A stretch of DNA of 64,000 nucleotides from positions 1,147,955 through 1,211,954 of the forward strand of contig NZ_JAIOUB010000001.1 of NCBI RefSeq assembly GCF_019931215.1, written 5' to 3'. The translations under genes and the position numbers were made by a program. This document shows positions 55,342 to 64,000 of this stretch, piece after piece; positions within the stretch are counted from its first letter, which is position 1, and every line of letters begins with the position of its first letter. The notes below the pieces were generated by a model that saw only the letters and a program-made list of their open reading frames with translations, was not told the origin of the DNA and did no database searches. The stretch comes from Alcanivorax limicola. GTDB taxonomy: Bacteria; Pseudomonadota; Gammaproteobacteria; Pseudomonadales; Alcanivoracaceae.

Positions 55342-56252
55342 GCCGCCAACGCGAAGCCGTCACGTGGCAGGTGCACATGCACCGTGCCCGTGGCGGCATG
55401 CTCGCGGGCCAGCACCCAGCTGTCGGCCAACTGCGCCACCAGCGTGCCACTGACCGGCACCTGGCCATAATCGGATGGCGTCACAGTGACCGCCTTTCCC
55501 AGCAGGGGTGAGTCCTCGCTCTGCGGCAGTTCCCGCGGCGCGGCATCCCGTGCCGCCGCCCAGGCCGCCTTGGCTTTCATCGGCTGGCTGGCGCCGTGGC
55601 CGAAGGCTTTCATGCGATCCATCCAGGCATTCACCTTGGCGTAGGGCGCAATCATGCTGCTGCCCGCCGCCTCGCGAATAAACCAGACCCCGTGCCAGGC
55701 GCTGAAATCAGCGACACATGGCGTCTCGCCGAACAGGAAGGATTGGTTCGCCAGGCGGGCTTCCAGATCTGCCAGATGCGCCGTCACCACGCCCGGCGCC
55801 CGCTTCGGCGACGCCGCCCGTACTGTTGCCGTACGGCCCATCTGGATACGGTCACGCAGGAAGCGGATCACCGTCAGCGTTGAGGTGCTGCGCCAGAAAC
55901 GGAAGAGCAGCTTCGGCCCACTCGCCGTGATGACACAGGCCAGAAAGATTTCCAGATCCGCCTTGCTGACAAATTCCGCCACCTTGTCATCACAGCCAGC
56001 CAGCGCCAGACGCGGCTGGCCGGACAAGCGCGCGATTTCCCGGGTGATCAGGCGCGTGTCACAGAACACATCGGCACCAATCTGCGCCACCGGGATCTTG
56101 CGGTACTCCCCGGCCAGCGGCGCCAGCATCTTGCGCGGCGGCTGTGTCGGATGCAGCACACTGCTCCAGGACAGATCAGCGTAGCCCAGCATCGCGCGGA
56201 CCTTTTCTGCAAAGGGGGACATGGCGTAATGATGCAGGATCAGGTCTGGCAT
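55335..56252 (-). CDS. Glutathione S-transferase family protein
   Basis: A 305-residue protein. The N-terminal thioredoxin-like domain has LHHYAMSPFAEKVRAMLGY and IPVAQIGADVFCDTRLI (residues about 1-75). The helical C-terminal GST domain follows (FGETPCVADFSAWHGVWFI). About 80 further residues form a C-terminal extension (after residue 225) that is longer than in usual GSTs and reads as a small beta domain. The start has GGAG upstream. The substrate is unknown. Confidence 0.82.
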   Translation of the reverse strand: MPDLILHHYAMSPFAEKVRAMLGYADLSWSSVLHPTQPPRKMLAPLAGEYRKIPVAQIGADVFCDTRLITREIARLSGQPRLALAGCDDKVAEFVSKADLEIFLACVITASGPKLLFRFWRSTSTLTVIRFLRDRIQMGRTATVRAASPKRAPGVVTAHLADLEARLANQSFLFGETPCVADFSAWHGVWFIREAAGSSMIAPYAKVNAWMDRMKAFGHGASQPMKAKAAWAAARDAAPRELPQSEDSPLLGKAVTVTPSDYGQVPVSGTLVAQLADSWVLAREHAATGTVHVHLPRDGFALAAQ

Positions 56253-56437
56253 GGTGGGCTCCGGCGATAAAAATGAATCTGCATCATACGCGCGCCTCTG
56301 TGAAAGCGCATCGTAAAGGTCAAGTGAAGGTCGGGTGCAGGGCGCTGCTGAGGGTGCAGGACGCGCCAATCAGCACCTGCCCTCTTAACCTCCCGCGCAG
56401 CTTGCGTATAGTGGTGTTTTTCCGGAGAGACATCCGC

Positions 56438-57244
56438 ATGACCACAGCACTGATTACCGGCGCGTCCAGCGGCCTCGGCGAAGACATCGCCAAACAGCTT
56501 GCCGAGCGTGGCCTCAACCTGATTCTGGTCGCCCGCCGCCAGGCCCAGCTCGAGGCCCTGGCCAGCAGCCTGGCCGATGCGCATGGCATCACAGCCACGC
56601 CCCTCGCCTGTGACCTGTCCGACCGCACGGCATTGAACGGCCTGATGGCGCAGGTCGACACAGTGCTGGCCGCCGGCGGCGATACGCTGACCGTGCTGGT
56701 CAATAATGCCGGCACCGGCTTCTGGGCTGCCTTTGCCGACCAGGATCTGGCGGGTGTGCAACGCGACATCGACCTGAATGTCACCGCCCTGACTACCCTC
56801 AGCCACGGCTTTTTGCAGCACGCCCGCGCCCACGGGCAACGCAGCTATCTGATGAACGTCGCCTCCCTGGCGGGCATCCTGCCCACGCCCCGCTACGCCG
56901 CCTACTCTGGCACTAAAGGTTACGTGCGCTTTTTCTCCGAAGTGCTGGATTACGAACTGCGCGACAGCCCCATCAGTGTGACCGCCGCCTGTCCCGGCGT
57001 TGTAATGACCCCCTTCCTGGACAGCGCCGGACAGAACGTGAAAAAGCAGACCGGCATCATGACCTCACCGGAAGTCGTGCGCCGCTGCATCAACGCCATG
57101 TACGCCGGCAAGGTGGTGTATGTGCCAGGCCTGCTGAACAAATTCGCCATTTACACCAACCTGCTCCCCCGCCGCCTGCGCGGCTGGTTACTGGAGCGCA
57201 GCATGCTGGTCAGCGTGGAGGCCCGCCCCGATGCAAGCCGCTGA
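56438..57244 (+). CDS. Short-chain dehydrogenase/reductase
   Basis: A 268-residue SDR. The cofactor motif is TGASSGLGEDIAKQL (residues about 7-21), NNAG follows near residue 88, the catalytic serine is in MNVASLAGILPTP and the YxxxK in YAAYSGTKGYV. Of the classical type, it resembles DltE-like reductases with a NADPH-type arginine in LILVARRQ. The substrate is unknown. CCGGAGAGA precedes the start. It overlaps the next membrane-protein gene by 14 bases. Confidence 0.9.
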   Translation: MTTALITGASSGLGEDIAKQLAERGLNLILVARRQAQLEALASSLADAHGITATPLACDLSDRTALNGLMAQVDTVLAAGGDTLTVLVNNAGTGFWAAFADQDLAGVQRDIDLNVTALTTLSHGFLQHARAHGQRSYLMNVASLAGILPTPRYAAYSGTKGYVRFFSEVLDYELRDSPISVTAACPGVVMTPFLDSAGQNVKKQTGIMTSPEVVRRCINAMYAGKVVYVPGLLNKFAIYTNLLPRRLRGWLLERSMLVSVEARPDASR

Positions 57245-57671
57245 AACCCTCGCCATCCTCGCCGCTGGCAGCTTCTTCCTTGTCGGCCTGCTCACCGGCG
57301 TCTGGAAATACCAGCAAATCCACACCCGTGAATCTGCGGAAGCGCATCCCTATGTGAACATTGCCCACCGCACTGCCCTGCTGTATGCCTTTGCCTGCCT
57401 GTTACTGGCGAAGTTCGCGCAGTTGAGCGTGTTGTCGGAGACCGTCAACACCATAGCGGTGGCCGTGCAGATCGTCTTCTTTGCTGCTGCGGTCTTGTCC
57501 TATGTGCTGCACGGCTGGCTGGCCGATACCGACAACCAGCTGCGCAAACCGCACCGGCTGGGCAAAGGCGCCTTGCCGGGTGGGTTGATGGTGGCGTTTA
57601 TGTGGGCCTTGATCGCCGGGGAGATTGGCGGGTTTCTGGTGTTGTTTTATGGGGTAATTCTGGGGTTGTGA
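57231..57671 (+). CDS. Small four-helix membrane protein
   Basis: A 146-residue inner-membrane protein with four predicted helices (about residues 5-25, 48-66, 72-95 and 118-142). The segment HPYVNIAHRTALLYAFACLLLAKF has a histidine-arginine pair typical of some hypothetical membrane families. Function unknown. It overlaps the SDR gene and is probably co-transcribed. From about base 57570 the codons switch to G/T-rich. Confidence 0.7.
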   Translation: MQAAETLAILAAGSFFLVGLLTGVWKYQQIHTRESAEAHPYVNIAHRTALLYAFACLLLAKFAQLSVLSETVNTIAVAVQIVFFAAAVLSYVLHGWLADTDNQLRKPHRLGKGALPGGLMVAFMWALIAGEIGGFLVLFYGVILGL

Positions 57672-57704
57672 AAAGCGCCCGGGCATAAAAGGAAATTTGC
57701 CGAT

Positions 57705-58337
57705 ATGACAAGAACACGCCGCGCCTGGACAGCACTGATTGCCGTTCTGATTATCGTGCCACTGGCCTGGTACAGCAGCCTTGTCGTCAGCATCTATCTC
57801 TATGCCGATGAATACGACGATGCGCCCTCCGATGCAGCAGTAGTCCTCGGCGCCGCCGTATGGGGCGACCAGCCCTCTCCCGTCTTTCGCGAACGCATCA
57901 ACCACGGGGTGTGGCTGTATCAACAGGGCATCGTGAATACGCTGATCTTCACCGGCGGCATCGGCCCGGGCAAATCCCTATCGGAAGCTGCCGCAGCACG
58001 CGACTACGCCATCACTGCCGGCGTGCCCGCGGCGGACATCCTCGTTGAGGAAATATCGACGGTAACGGAAGAAAACCTGATTCACGCGCGGAAAATCATC
58101 ACCGCACACAACATAGGCCGCGTGCTGATTGTGAGCGACCCGTTACATATGCGCCGCGCAATCGTCATTGCCCGGCAACAAGGGCTTGATGCGCACCCCT
58201 CGCCTACCCCCACGACGTTGTTCAGGAGTTGGCGGACGCGGTCGGGGTTTATGTTTTCGGAGGCGTATTATTATTGGGGGCAGCAGTTTCGGGCGGTGTG
58301 GCGTTTTTTTTCGTTGCCGCATAGCCGTTCCGGCTGA
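57705..58337 (+). CDS. YdcF/SanA/ElyC family protein (DUF218)
   Basis: A 210-residue membrane-anchored protein with one N-terminal helix (about residues 8-30). The DUF218 core has DAAVVLGAAVWGDQPSPVF, FTGGIGPGKSLSEA and TEENLIHARKI, followed by VSDPLHMRRA. Members of the family affect envelope integrity (SanA, ElyC) with unknown chemistry. The last 40 residues are encoded by G/T-rich codons. Confidence 0.85.
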   Translation: MTRTRRAWTALIAVLIIVPLAWYSSLVVSIYLYADEYDDAPSDAAVVLGAAVWGDQPSPVFRERINHGVWLYQQGIVNTLIFTGGIGPGKSLSEAAAARDYAITAGVPAADILVEEISTVTEENLIHARKIITAHNIGRVLIVSDPLHMRRAIVIARQQGLDAHPSPTPTTLFRSWRTRSGFMFSEAYYYWGQQFRAVWRFFSLPHSRSG

Positions 58338-58410
58338 AAGCGTTGCCTTCTCGAAGCATTTCGGGATTACCTGGCAGGGTTGGGGTGGTGCGATGGTGCG
58401 ATGGTGCGAT

Positions 58411-58488
58411 GGTGCGCTTCGCTGCGCTCAGCACACCCTACGTACATCCTACCCGCCGTAGGGTGTGCTGAGCGCAGCGAAGCGCACC
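58411..58488. repeat. Palindromic intergenic repeat type 3, copy 1
   Basis: Arms 58411-58442 and 58457-58488 are exact 32-base inverted complements including GTAGGGTGTGCTGAGC, with a 14-base loop. Three 8-base tandem units (CGATGGTG) precede it at 58390-58413. It lies between convergent genes. Confidence 0.9.
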
Positions 58489-58512
58489 ATACCCGCACCA
58501 TCACACCGCCTC

Positions 58513-60063
58513 TCAGGCCACGGCTTCGTCTGCTTCCGGCTCCTCCGGCTTCTGGGCTGGCAAGTGTTTCAAAAACAGCGCCGTAAACACCGCTGTGCCC
58601 GCCACAATCGCTGCACCGATCCACGCATTGGTATGCAACGCCAGGCTGAAGGCGTTACGGGCCGCGAGCAGTATGGCTTCGCCCTGGGCGCCGCCGAGTT
58701 CTTCGGCGATATTCAGGGCGCCGCCCAGTGTGTCCAGGGCGACCATGCTCAGATCGGCGGGCAGGTCTTTGGGCAAGGCGTCAGCGAGGCGCAGGCGGTA
58801 GACGGCGGCGCCGATGCTGCCGATAACGGCGATACCGAGTGCCATGCCGAGTTCGCTGGCGGTTTCCGAGGTGGCAGCGGCAGCACCGGCTTTGGCGGGC
58901 GGCGCGGAGCTGACCACCAGATCGGTGCCGAGGATGACCATCGGCATCACGCCGATGCCCAATACGATGGTGCCCGCGATCAGGAAGCCGAGGGTATCCA
59001 TCCCGTTAGCCTGGGCCATCAGCGCACAGCCGACGGCGGACACCAGCAGGCCACTGCTGACCAGCACGCCCGGTTTGACGCGCCGCGCCAACCAGGGCAC
59101 AAACAATGAACCGCACACCTGCACCAGCGTGGCGGGCACCATCACCAGCCCGGCGCGGAACGGCGACAGACCGAGCACGCCCTGCAGGTACTGGAACACC
59201 ATCAGCCAGGCACCGGAGATCGCAAGAATGGTCAGCATCAGGGCAATCACCGAGGTCGTAAAGGCGCGGTTCATAAACAGCGCCATGTCGAACATGGGCA
59301 CAAGCAAGCGGCGTTGCCGCCGGATAAACAGATAGCCAATCAACAGCCCGAGGAAAATCACCACCAGGGCTGTCAGGCTGACGCCGTTGCGGGCCATGTC
59401 CTTGAGGCCGTAAATCACGCCGAGAAACGTGCCGATGGACATCAGTGAACTGGTGAAATCGAGCTTGGCCGTATATTCATCACGGAATTCCGGCAACAGG
59501 AAGGGGCCTGCCAGCAGCAACAGCAGCATGACCGGCACGCCCAGCAGGAACACCGAGCCCCACCAGAAAAACTCCAGCAATGCGCCGCCCACCAGCGGGC
59601 CGAGGGCGCTGCCGACAATAAAGCCGGTCATCCATACGGTAATGGCCACGGTGCGCTCGCGGTCCACCTCAAACATGTTGCGGATCAGGGACAGGGTGGA
59701 CGGCATCAGCGTCGCGCCGGCCACACCCAACAATGCGCGGGTGACGATCAGCATTTCGGCAGTGGTGGAGAACGCCGCCAGCACCGAGGCGATAGCGAAG
59801 GCAACGGCGCCGGTCAACAGCAGCTTGCGGCGGCCGATGCGGTCCCCCAGGGTGCCCATGGTGATCAGAAAGCCGGCAATCATGAAGCCGTAGATATCCA
59901 GTATCCACAGCAGCTGGGCGCTGGTGGGTTTCAGGTCGGCGCTCAGGTGCGGCACGGCCAGATGCAGCACGGTCATGTCCAGGGCCAGCAGCAGTGTGGG
60001 CAGTACCAGGACCGCCAGGCCCCACCATTCGCGTTTGCCGGCGGGGCGTGGAGTGGTTGTCAT
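58513..60063 (-). CDS. DHA2-family MFS multidrug exporter (SmvA-like)
   Basis: A 516-residue transporter with 14 predicted helices. DMTVLHLAVPHL in helix 1, motif A in GTLGDRIGRRKLLL and motif C-like GFIVGSALGPLVGGALL are visible. It resembles SmvA/QacA-type exporters, which use the proton gradient to expel cationic biocides. No regulator is adjacent. It ends in an acidic tail (PEEPEADEAVA). Confidence 0.9.
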   Translation of the reverse strand: MTTTPRPAGKREWWGLAVLVLPTLLLALDMTVLHLAVPHLSADLKPTSAQLLWILDIYGFMIAGFLITMGTLGDRIGRRKLLLTGAVAFAIASVLAAFSTTAEMLIVTRALLGVAGATLMPSTLSLIRNMFEVDRERTVAITVWMTGFIVGSALGPLVGGALLEFFWWGSVFLLGVPVMLLLLLAGPFLLPEFRDEYTAKLDFTSSLMSIGTFLGVIYGLKDMARNGVSLTALVVIFLGLLIGYLFIRRQRRLLVPMFDMALFMNRAFTTSVIALMLTILAISGAWLMVFQYLQGVLGLSPFRAGLVMVPATLVQVCGSLFVPWLARRVKPGVLVSSGLLVSAVGCALMAQANGMDTLGFLIAGTIVLGIGVMPMVILGTDLVVSSAPPAKAGAAAATSETASELGMALGIAVIGSIGAAVYRLRLADALPKDLPADLSMVALDTLGGALNIAEELGGAQGEAILLAARNAFSLALHTNAWIGAAIVAGTAVFTALFLKHLPAQKPEEPEADEAVA

Positions 60064-60172
60064 TGTGGTGCTCCTGCAAGGGGTCGGGGTGGAGTTTGGG
60101 ACCTGAACCTTGCTTTAGGTCAAGGGGGCGTTCTTTTAAGTTGGGAGGCGGTGCGCTGGTGCGCCAGTCCGA

Positions 60173-60237
60173 TTCGCTGTGCTCAGCACACCCTACGTTT
60201 GCTCAGGGCTGCCGTAGGGTGTGCTGAGCACAGCGAA
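60173..60237. repeat. Palindromic intergenic repeat type 3, copy 2
   Basis: Arms 60173-60197 and 60213-60237 are exact 25-base inverted complements including GTAGGGTGTGCTGAGC, with loop TTTGCTCAGGGCTGC. It lies in the 358-base gap between the divergent MFS and phosphatase genes, which has no gene of its own. Confidence 0.9.
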
Positions 60238-60421
60238 GCGCACCAACGCACCAGCGCCTGACACCAACGCCCTATCATCGCTCAAGGAACCGCATTTTCG
60301 ACAAAGGCGTAACACTGTGTCCAATCTCTGTCCGTATTTTGTTGCCATCGCCCTCCGCGTCACTCGACTGACATAATGCATGGTGACCCTGTCGCCTTTC
60401 AGTATACGAGAGGCGGTGACA

Positions 60422-61924
60422 ATGGCTGACAGCAAGGTTTCTTCCACACGGCGCACGCTGCTGCAAGGGCTGGCCGGTGCGACACTGGCGGCGGGGACCA
60501 GTGCCTGCGGAGGCGGCGGTTCGGCGGGCAACGGTACCACACCGCAGCCGGTCACACCGGGCACGCCCGGGACACCGTCCAGTGACAGCCATGCGCCGCG
60601 CGGCGTGCATGCCAGTGTGCTGGAAGATCCGCACACCACCCGCACACTCACCTGGTTTACCGACGGCCTGAATGCGCCGCAGTCCATGGTGGTCTTCGAT
60701 CAACCGGTGGCACGTCTGAGCGATGCGGAGGATGCACGGCGCCCCTTCCCTCGCGGCACCACCGGCACCGTGGAACGCACCTTCGGGGTCAATGCGCAGA
60801 CGCACCGGGTGACGCTGCGTGGCCTGGACCCGGAGCGGCCCATCCGCTACCGCGTTGGCTCGGATCAGGGCGGCTGGTCGCGTACTTTCTGGCTGGACCC
60901 GGTGCCGCAGGACACCTGGCGGTTCATGCACTTTGGTGATCACGGCGTCAGTGGTCGCGCGCACCGTGTCACCGAAGAAGCGCTGAAGCATCCCACAGAT
61001 TTGCTGCTACTGGCTGGCGACCTGTCCTATGCCGATGGCAACCAGCCGGTGTGGGATCAGTGGTTCAGTGAAGTGGAGCCGTTGCTGGCATCCACCATCA
61101 CCATGGCGGCGCCGGGTAATCACGAAGCCAAGGACGGTGGCGGGCGTCAGTCTGGCCAGGCGTTCAAGAGCCGCCTGACGCATCCGGACCCGCGCCTGTC
61201 GGTGGTGGGCAACAACGAAGGCAGTACCTTTTATTCTTTCCGCATGAACCGTGTGCATTTTCTGGTCAGCAGTGCGGGCGCATTGATCGAGGATTTTTCG
61301 CTGGCGGAAGAGCTGGTGAATATGGAGATCGATCTGGCGGCCGCCGCCCTGGCGCGATTGCGCGGTGAGATTGACTTTATCGCGGTGATGCAGCACTACC
61401 CGATCTGGACGGATCAGCTGGGCCGCAGCCCGGCGAACTTTACCCTGGTGGCGCTGGAGGAAGATATTCTGCTGCGCTATGGGGTGGATCTGCTGCTGGT
61501 GGGGCATGACCATGTGTACCAGCGTTCGCAAAAGATGGCCTATGGCGGCAATACGCCCGTGGGTTATATGCAGGTGATGGTGGGCACCGGCGGGCAATCG
61601 GTGCGGCTGTTCGATGAAGCACCGCAGCGGTGGTCCGCATTTCAGTTTATCGGATTGGGATTGGCCACCTATGAAGTGTCGCCGGGCAAGATTACCGGCG
61701 CGTTCCATGGCGCAGCGCCAGTCGGTGATGAAGGTGATGCGTTACAGACGGTGGTAGAGCCGTTCTCGGTGCGGGATACGTTCAGTATCGAGCGGCGTAG
61801 TCTGGCGGCGTGTGAACAATGTGCATTGCCACCGCGTGACCCGGAGGTGTTGTTGCGCAATTTTCCGATGATTGTGCATCACACGCGGATGCGGAATCGG
61901 TTGGCGTTTGAGCATTGTGGGTGA
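60422..61924 (+). CDS. Exported purple acid phosphatase-like metallophosphoesterase
   Basis: A 500-residue protein with an N-terminal signal containing a twin-arginine (SSTRRTLLQGLAG) and a lipobox-like TSAC (Cys about residue 33) followed by a GGGGS linker. An N-terminal fibronectin-like domain (about 60-150) is followed by the metallophosphatase core. Metal-binding motifs are FGDHGVSG, GDLSYADG, PGNHEAKD, MQHYPIW and GHDHVYQR, matching purple acid phosphatases. The first motif has H in place of the more common T. The start at 60422 has GAGGCGG upstream. It is probably anchored in the envelope and releases phosphate. Confidence 0.88.
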   Translation: MADSKVSSTRRTLLQGLAGATLAAGTSACGGGGSAGNGTTPQPVTPGTPGTPSSDSHAPRGVHASVLEDPHTTRTLTWFTDGLNAPQSMVVFDQPVARLSDAEDARRPFPRGTTGTVERTFGVNAQTHRVTLRGLDPERPIRYRVGSDQGGWSRTFWLDPVPQDTWRFMHFGDHGVSGRAHRVTEEALKHPTDLLLLAGDLSYADGNQPVWDQWFSEVEPLLASTITMAAPGNHEAKDGGGRQSGQAFKSRLTHPDPRLSVVGNNEGSTFYSFRMNRVHFLVSSAGALIEDFSLAEELVNMEIDLAAAALARLRGEIDFIAVMQHYPIWTDQLGRSPANFTLVALEEDILLRYGVDLLLVGHDHVYQRSQKMAYGGNTPVGYMQVMVGTGGQSVRLFDEAPQRWSAFQFIGLGLATYEVSPGKITGAFHGAAPVGDEGDALQTVVEPFSVRDTFSIERRSLAACEQCALPPRDPEVLLRNFPMIVHHTRMRNRLAFEHCG

Positions 61925-61972
61925 TGGGGTGATAGGGAGGGTGGGTGCGGGATGCGCGGTGCGGTGCGGTGC

Positions 61973-62046
61973 GGTGCGCTTCGCTCAGCACACCCTACGT
62001 TTGCTCAGGGCTGCCGTAGGGTGTGCTGAGCGCAGCGAAGCGCACC
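61973..62046. repeat. Palindromic intergenic repeat type 3, copy 3
   Basis: The arms 61973-61999 and 62015-62046 are inverted complements with one 5-base deletion in the left arm, and the loop is identical to copy 2. Short GTGCG tandem units precede it. It lies between the converging phosphatase and RND genes. Confidence 0.85.
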
Positions 62047-62075
62047 AGCGCACCAGCGCACCACCAGCCTAGGCC

Positions 62076-64000
62076 TTACTCCGCCCCGAATTCCTTACGA
62101 AAAAAGTCACCCACTTTCGCGCCCAGCAACAACATGCACGGCGTCAATAGCAACGTCAGTGCCGAGGCAAATGCGAGGCCGCCGGCGATGGCGCTGGACA
62201 GCTGTGCCCACCACTGGGTCGATGGTGCGCTGAACCCCAGGCTGGGCTCAAACAGATTGACGTTGATGCCGAGCACCATGGGCATCAGCCCCAGCACCGT
62301 CGTACCGGCGGTGAGCAGCACGGGGCGCAGACGCAATGAACCGGCTTCCAGCGCCGCTTCCGCAGGCGTCATGCCCTGCCCTCGCATTTCATTATACGTA
62401 TCGATCAAGACGATATTGTTGTTCACCACAATACCGGCAAGCGCGATGATGCCCATGCCCACCATCACCACACCAAATGGCTGGCTGTTCACCAGCAAGC
62501 CGATAAGAATGCCGGCCGTGGAAAATACAATCGCGGACAACACCAGCATGGCCTGAAAAATGCTGTTGAACTGGGTCACCAGAATAATCAGCATCATGAA
62601 GATCGCCACAAAGAATGCCGCCACCAGGAACTCCCCCGTTTCCTGCTGGTCCATCTGCTCGCCCGCCATCGACAGCATAACGCCCTCCGGCAAGTCATCC
62701 AGCACCGGACGTAACGCGCGCAGCCGTTCGTCCAGCTGATGCCCCGGCGCCAGTTCTGCCCGCAGGGTTACCGCACGGCGTCCATCCACACGATGCAGGG
62801 TCCCGACCTTCGGCGCCGGTTCTAGCTGCACGAACTGGCTGAGGGGCACCTGGCCGCGATTGGTGTTGAGGGTCAGCCGCTGCAACTGATCAAGATTGCG
62901 CCATGCATCGGGCATGCGTACGCGAATATCCACTTCATCAATAGCATCCACGGGGCGATAGGTCGCCAAAAGCAAACCGGTGGTAATCATCTGCACCGCG
63001 CTGCCAATGCTGGTGACATCCGCCTCGAAACGCGCAGCTTCTTCGCGGTCCACGCGCAAACGCCATTCCACTCCCGGCAAGCTGCGGTTGTCCTCGATCC
63101 CGCTGAAGCCACCCAGCCGCACCATTTCTGCACGGATTTGCGCTACCGCTTCATCCGCCAGCGCCGGATCGCGTGCGCTTATTTCCAGCTGCACCGGCTT
63201 GCCCGCCGCCGGGCCCTGCTCCCGCTCCTGGAATTCCAGCACCACGCCAGGCATGTCATCCACACGCGCCTGCATGTCATCCAGAATCGCACGGGCCGGG
63301 CGACGCTGGTGCCAATCAATCAACTGAAACTGCAAGACGCCAATCACATCCGAGCCCTGCTGGCTGGAGGCCGCGGCGAAAGAGCGGGCATATAGCGCGC
63401 GGACTTCCGTCAGTCCGCCCAGGCGCCGCTCCACGGTACGCACGATGGCGTCTTTTTCTTCCACAGACAGATCGCCGCGTGCGCGCACCAGCAGCTGGGC
63501 TGAATCCGGTTCCACTGCCGGGAAAAATTCCACACCATGATTGAAACGGCCGTAAGCCAGATACACCAGCATGATCAGCAGCAGCGCCGCCAGCAGTGTC
63601 AGCCCGGGGACTTTCAATAGCCCGCTCAGCGCGCGGCGATACGCCCGCCCGCCCTCAGTGATCAGCGGCTCGCCCGGCGGGTGGCGGCGGCTGAGCACTT
63701 TGCCCAGCGTGGGCAAAAACACCAGCGCCATCAGCAGCGAGGCGATCAGGCACAGGATCACCGTGGCGGGCAGATACTTCATGAACTCACCGACCATGCC
63801 GGGCCAGAACAGCAGCGGCACAAATACAGCCAGCGTTGTGGCCGTCGCCGCGATGATGGGCCAGGCCATGCGGATGGCGGCGTTGGCCCAGGCATCATCC
63901 GGCGACTGCCCTTCGCGCAGATTGCGGTCCGCCAGTTCGGCCACAACGATGGCGCCATCCACCAACATGCCGGCGACCAGAATCAGCGAAAACAGCACCA
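62076..64000 (-). CDS. RND-family efflux permease, C-terminal part (5' end outside window)
   Basis: About 640 residues of an inner-membrane proton-driven RND permease are visible; the start lies beyond base 64000. The segment LVDGAIVVAELADRNLREG and FVPLLFWPGMVGEFMKYLP correspond to helices 4-6. A periplasmic docking and porter region follows, and the C-terminal helices contain GMGIIALAGIVVNNNIVLID and LRLRPVLLTAGTTVLGLMPM. The family is AcrB/MdtB/CusA-like; the motifs look most like HAE-type multidrug or lipid exporters. The partner membrane-fusion protein is not in the window. Confidence 0.93.
   Translation of the reverse strand, partial: VLFSLILVAGMLVDGAIVVAELADRNLREGQSPDDAWANAAIRMAWPIIAATATTLAVFVPLLFWPGMVGEFMKYLPATVILCLIASLLMALVFLPTLGKVLSRRHPPGEPLITEGGRAYRRALSGLLKVPGLTLLAALLLIMLVYLAYGRFNHGVEFFPAVEPDSAQLLVRARGDLSVEEKDAIVRTVERRLGGLTEVRALYARSFAAASSQQGSDVIGVLQFQLIDWHQRRPARAILDDMQARVDDMPGVVLEFQEREQGPAAGKPVQLEISARDPALADEAVAQIRAEMVRLGGFSGIEDNRSLPGVEWRLRVDREEAARFEADVTSIGSAVQMITTGLLLATYRPVDAIDEVDIRVRMPDAWRNLDQLQRLTLNTNRGQVPLSQFVQLEPAPKVGTLHRVDGRRAVTLRAELAPGHQLDERLRALRPVLDDLPEGVMLSMAGEQMDQQETGEFLVAAFFVAIFMMLIILVTQFNSIFQAMLVLSAIVFSTAGILIGLLVNSQPFGVVMVGMGIIALAGIVVNNNIVLIDTYNEMRGQGMTPAEAALEAGSLRLRPVLLTAGTTVLGLMPMVLGINVNLFEPSLGFSAPSTQWWAQLSSAIAGGLAFASALTLLLTPCMLLLGAKVGDFFRKEFGAE

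Noticed and set aside
58390-58413. Short tandem units that could suggest a CRISPR array
   Set aside because: Units are 8 bases with no spacers and lie next to a palindromic repeat; no cas genes are present.

Overview
The window is a GC-rich gammaproteobacterial chromosome segment. A full-length AlkB alkane 1-monooxygenase, a FadBA fatty-acid beta-oxidation operon, several multisubunit Mrp-type cation/proton antiporters and abundant lipoproteins with a CGGGGSS-like start suggest a marine hydrocarbon degrader of the Alcanivorax type. This taxonomic call is an inference from gene content; there is no rRNA in the window.

Layout. 1-1944: end of a MoxR ATPase gene and a DUF58 gene. 1945-2353: two large perfect palindromic repeats. 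2354-2980: small outer-membrane barrel. 3106-8914 (minus): six-gene Pha-type (group 2, fused A-B subunit) Mrp antiporter operon. 9341-20575 (plus): a second, seven-gene Mrp operon that runs without a break into five more genes for complex-I-like membrane subunits (MbhD-like, NuoK-like and three NuoL/M/N-like). No redox subunits are present, so this looks like a single 12-gene ion-transport operon. 20592-25965 (minus): recJ, a NarL-type two-component system and a LuxR-type quorum-sensing regulator without a luxI, with lux-box-like sites on both sides. 26166-31286: three consecutive secreted lipoproteins. 31395-33216: palindromic repeat, TetR regulator and divergent alpha/beta hydrolase. 33489-36838: fadBA.

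36899-41342 is an AT-richer island that reads as an integron cassette array without an integrase. Four minus-strand cassettes are separated by attC-like sites whose core sequences pair correctly for every cassette. The cassettes carry a coiled-coil/membrane protein, a two-gene CD-NTase plus four-helix membrane effector (a candidate CBASS anti-phage system), a Fic protein and a three-helix membrane protein. A RelE/ParE-like remnant lies at the far edge.

41769-50227: alkB with an upstream FNR/Anr box, lipoproteins, a hipBA toxin-antitoxin pair with a four-half-site operator, and an AraC regulator. 50378-57671: an AAC(3)-I-like acetyltransferase, a methyltransferase, dbpA, a MOSC protein, DUF1415, a potassium-channel-like protein, a GST-like protein, a short-chain dehydrogenase and a small membrane protein. 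57705-64000: a YdcF/SanA-like protein, a DHA2-family drug exporter, a purple-acid-phosphatase-like exported enzyme and the C-terminal part of an RND efflux permease. The last genes are separated by three copies of one palindromic intergenic repeat.

Together the antiporters suggest strong pH and salt homeostasis. AlkB feeds alkanes into beta-oxidation through FadBA, and dyad sites with identical half-sites in front of the TetR/hydrolase pair and of fadBA hint at shared lipid-responsive control.
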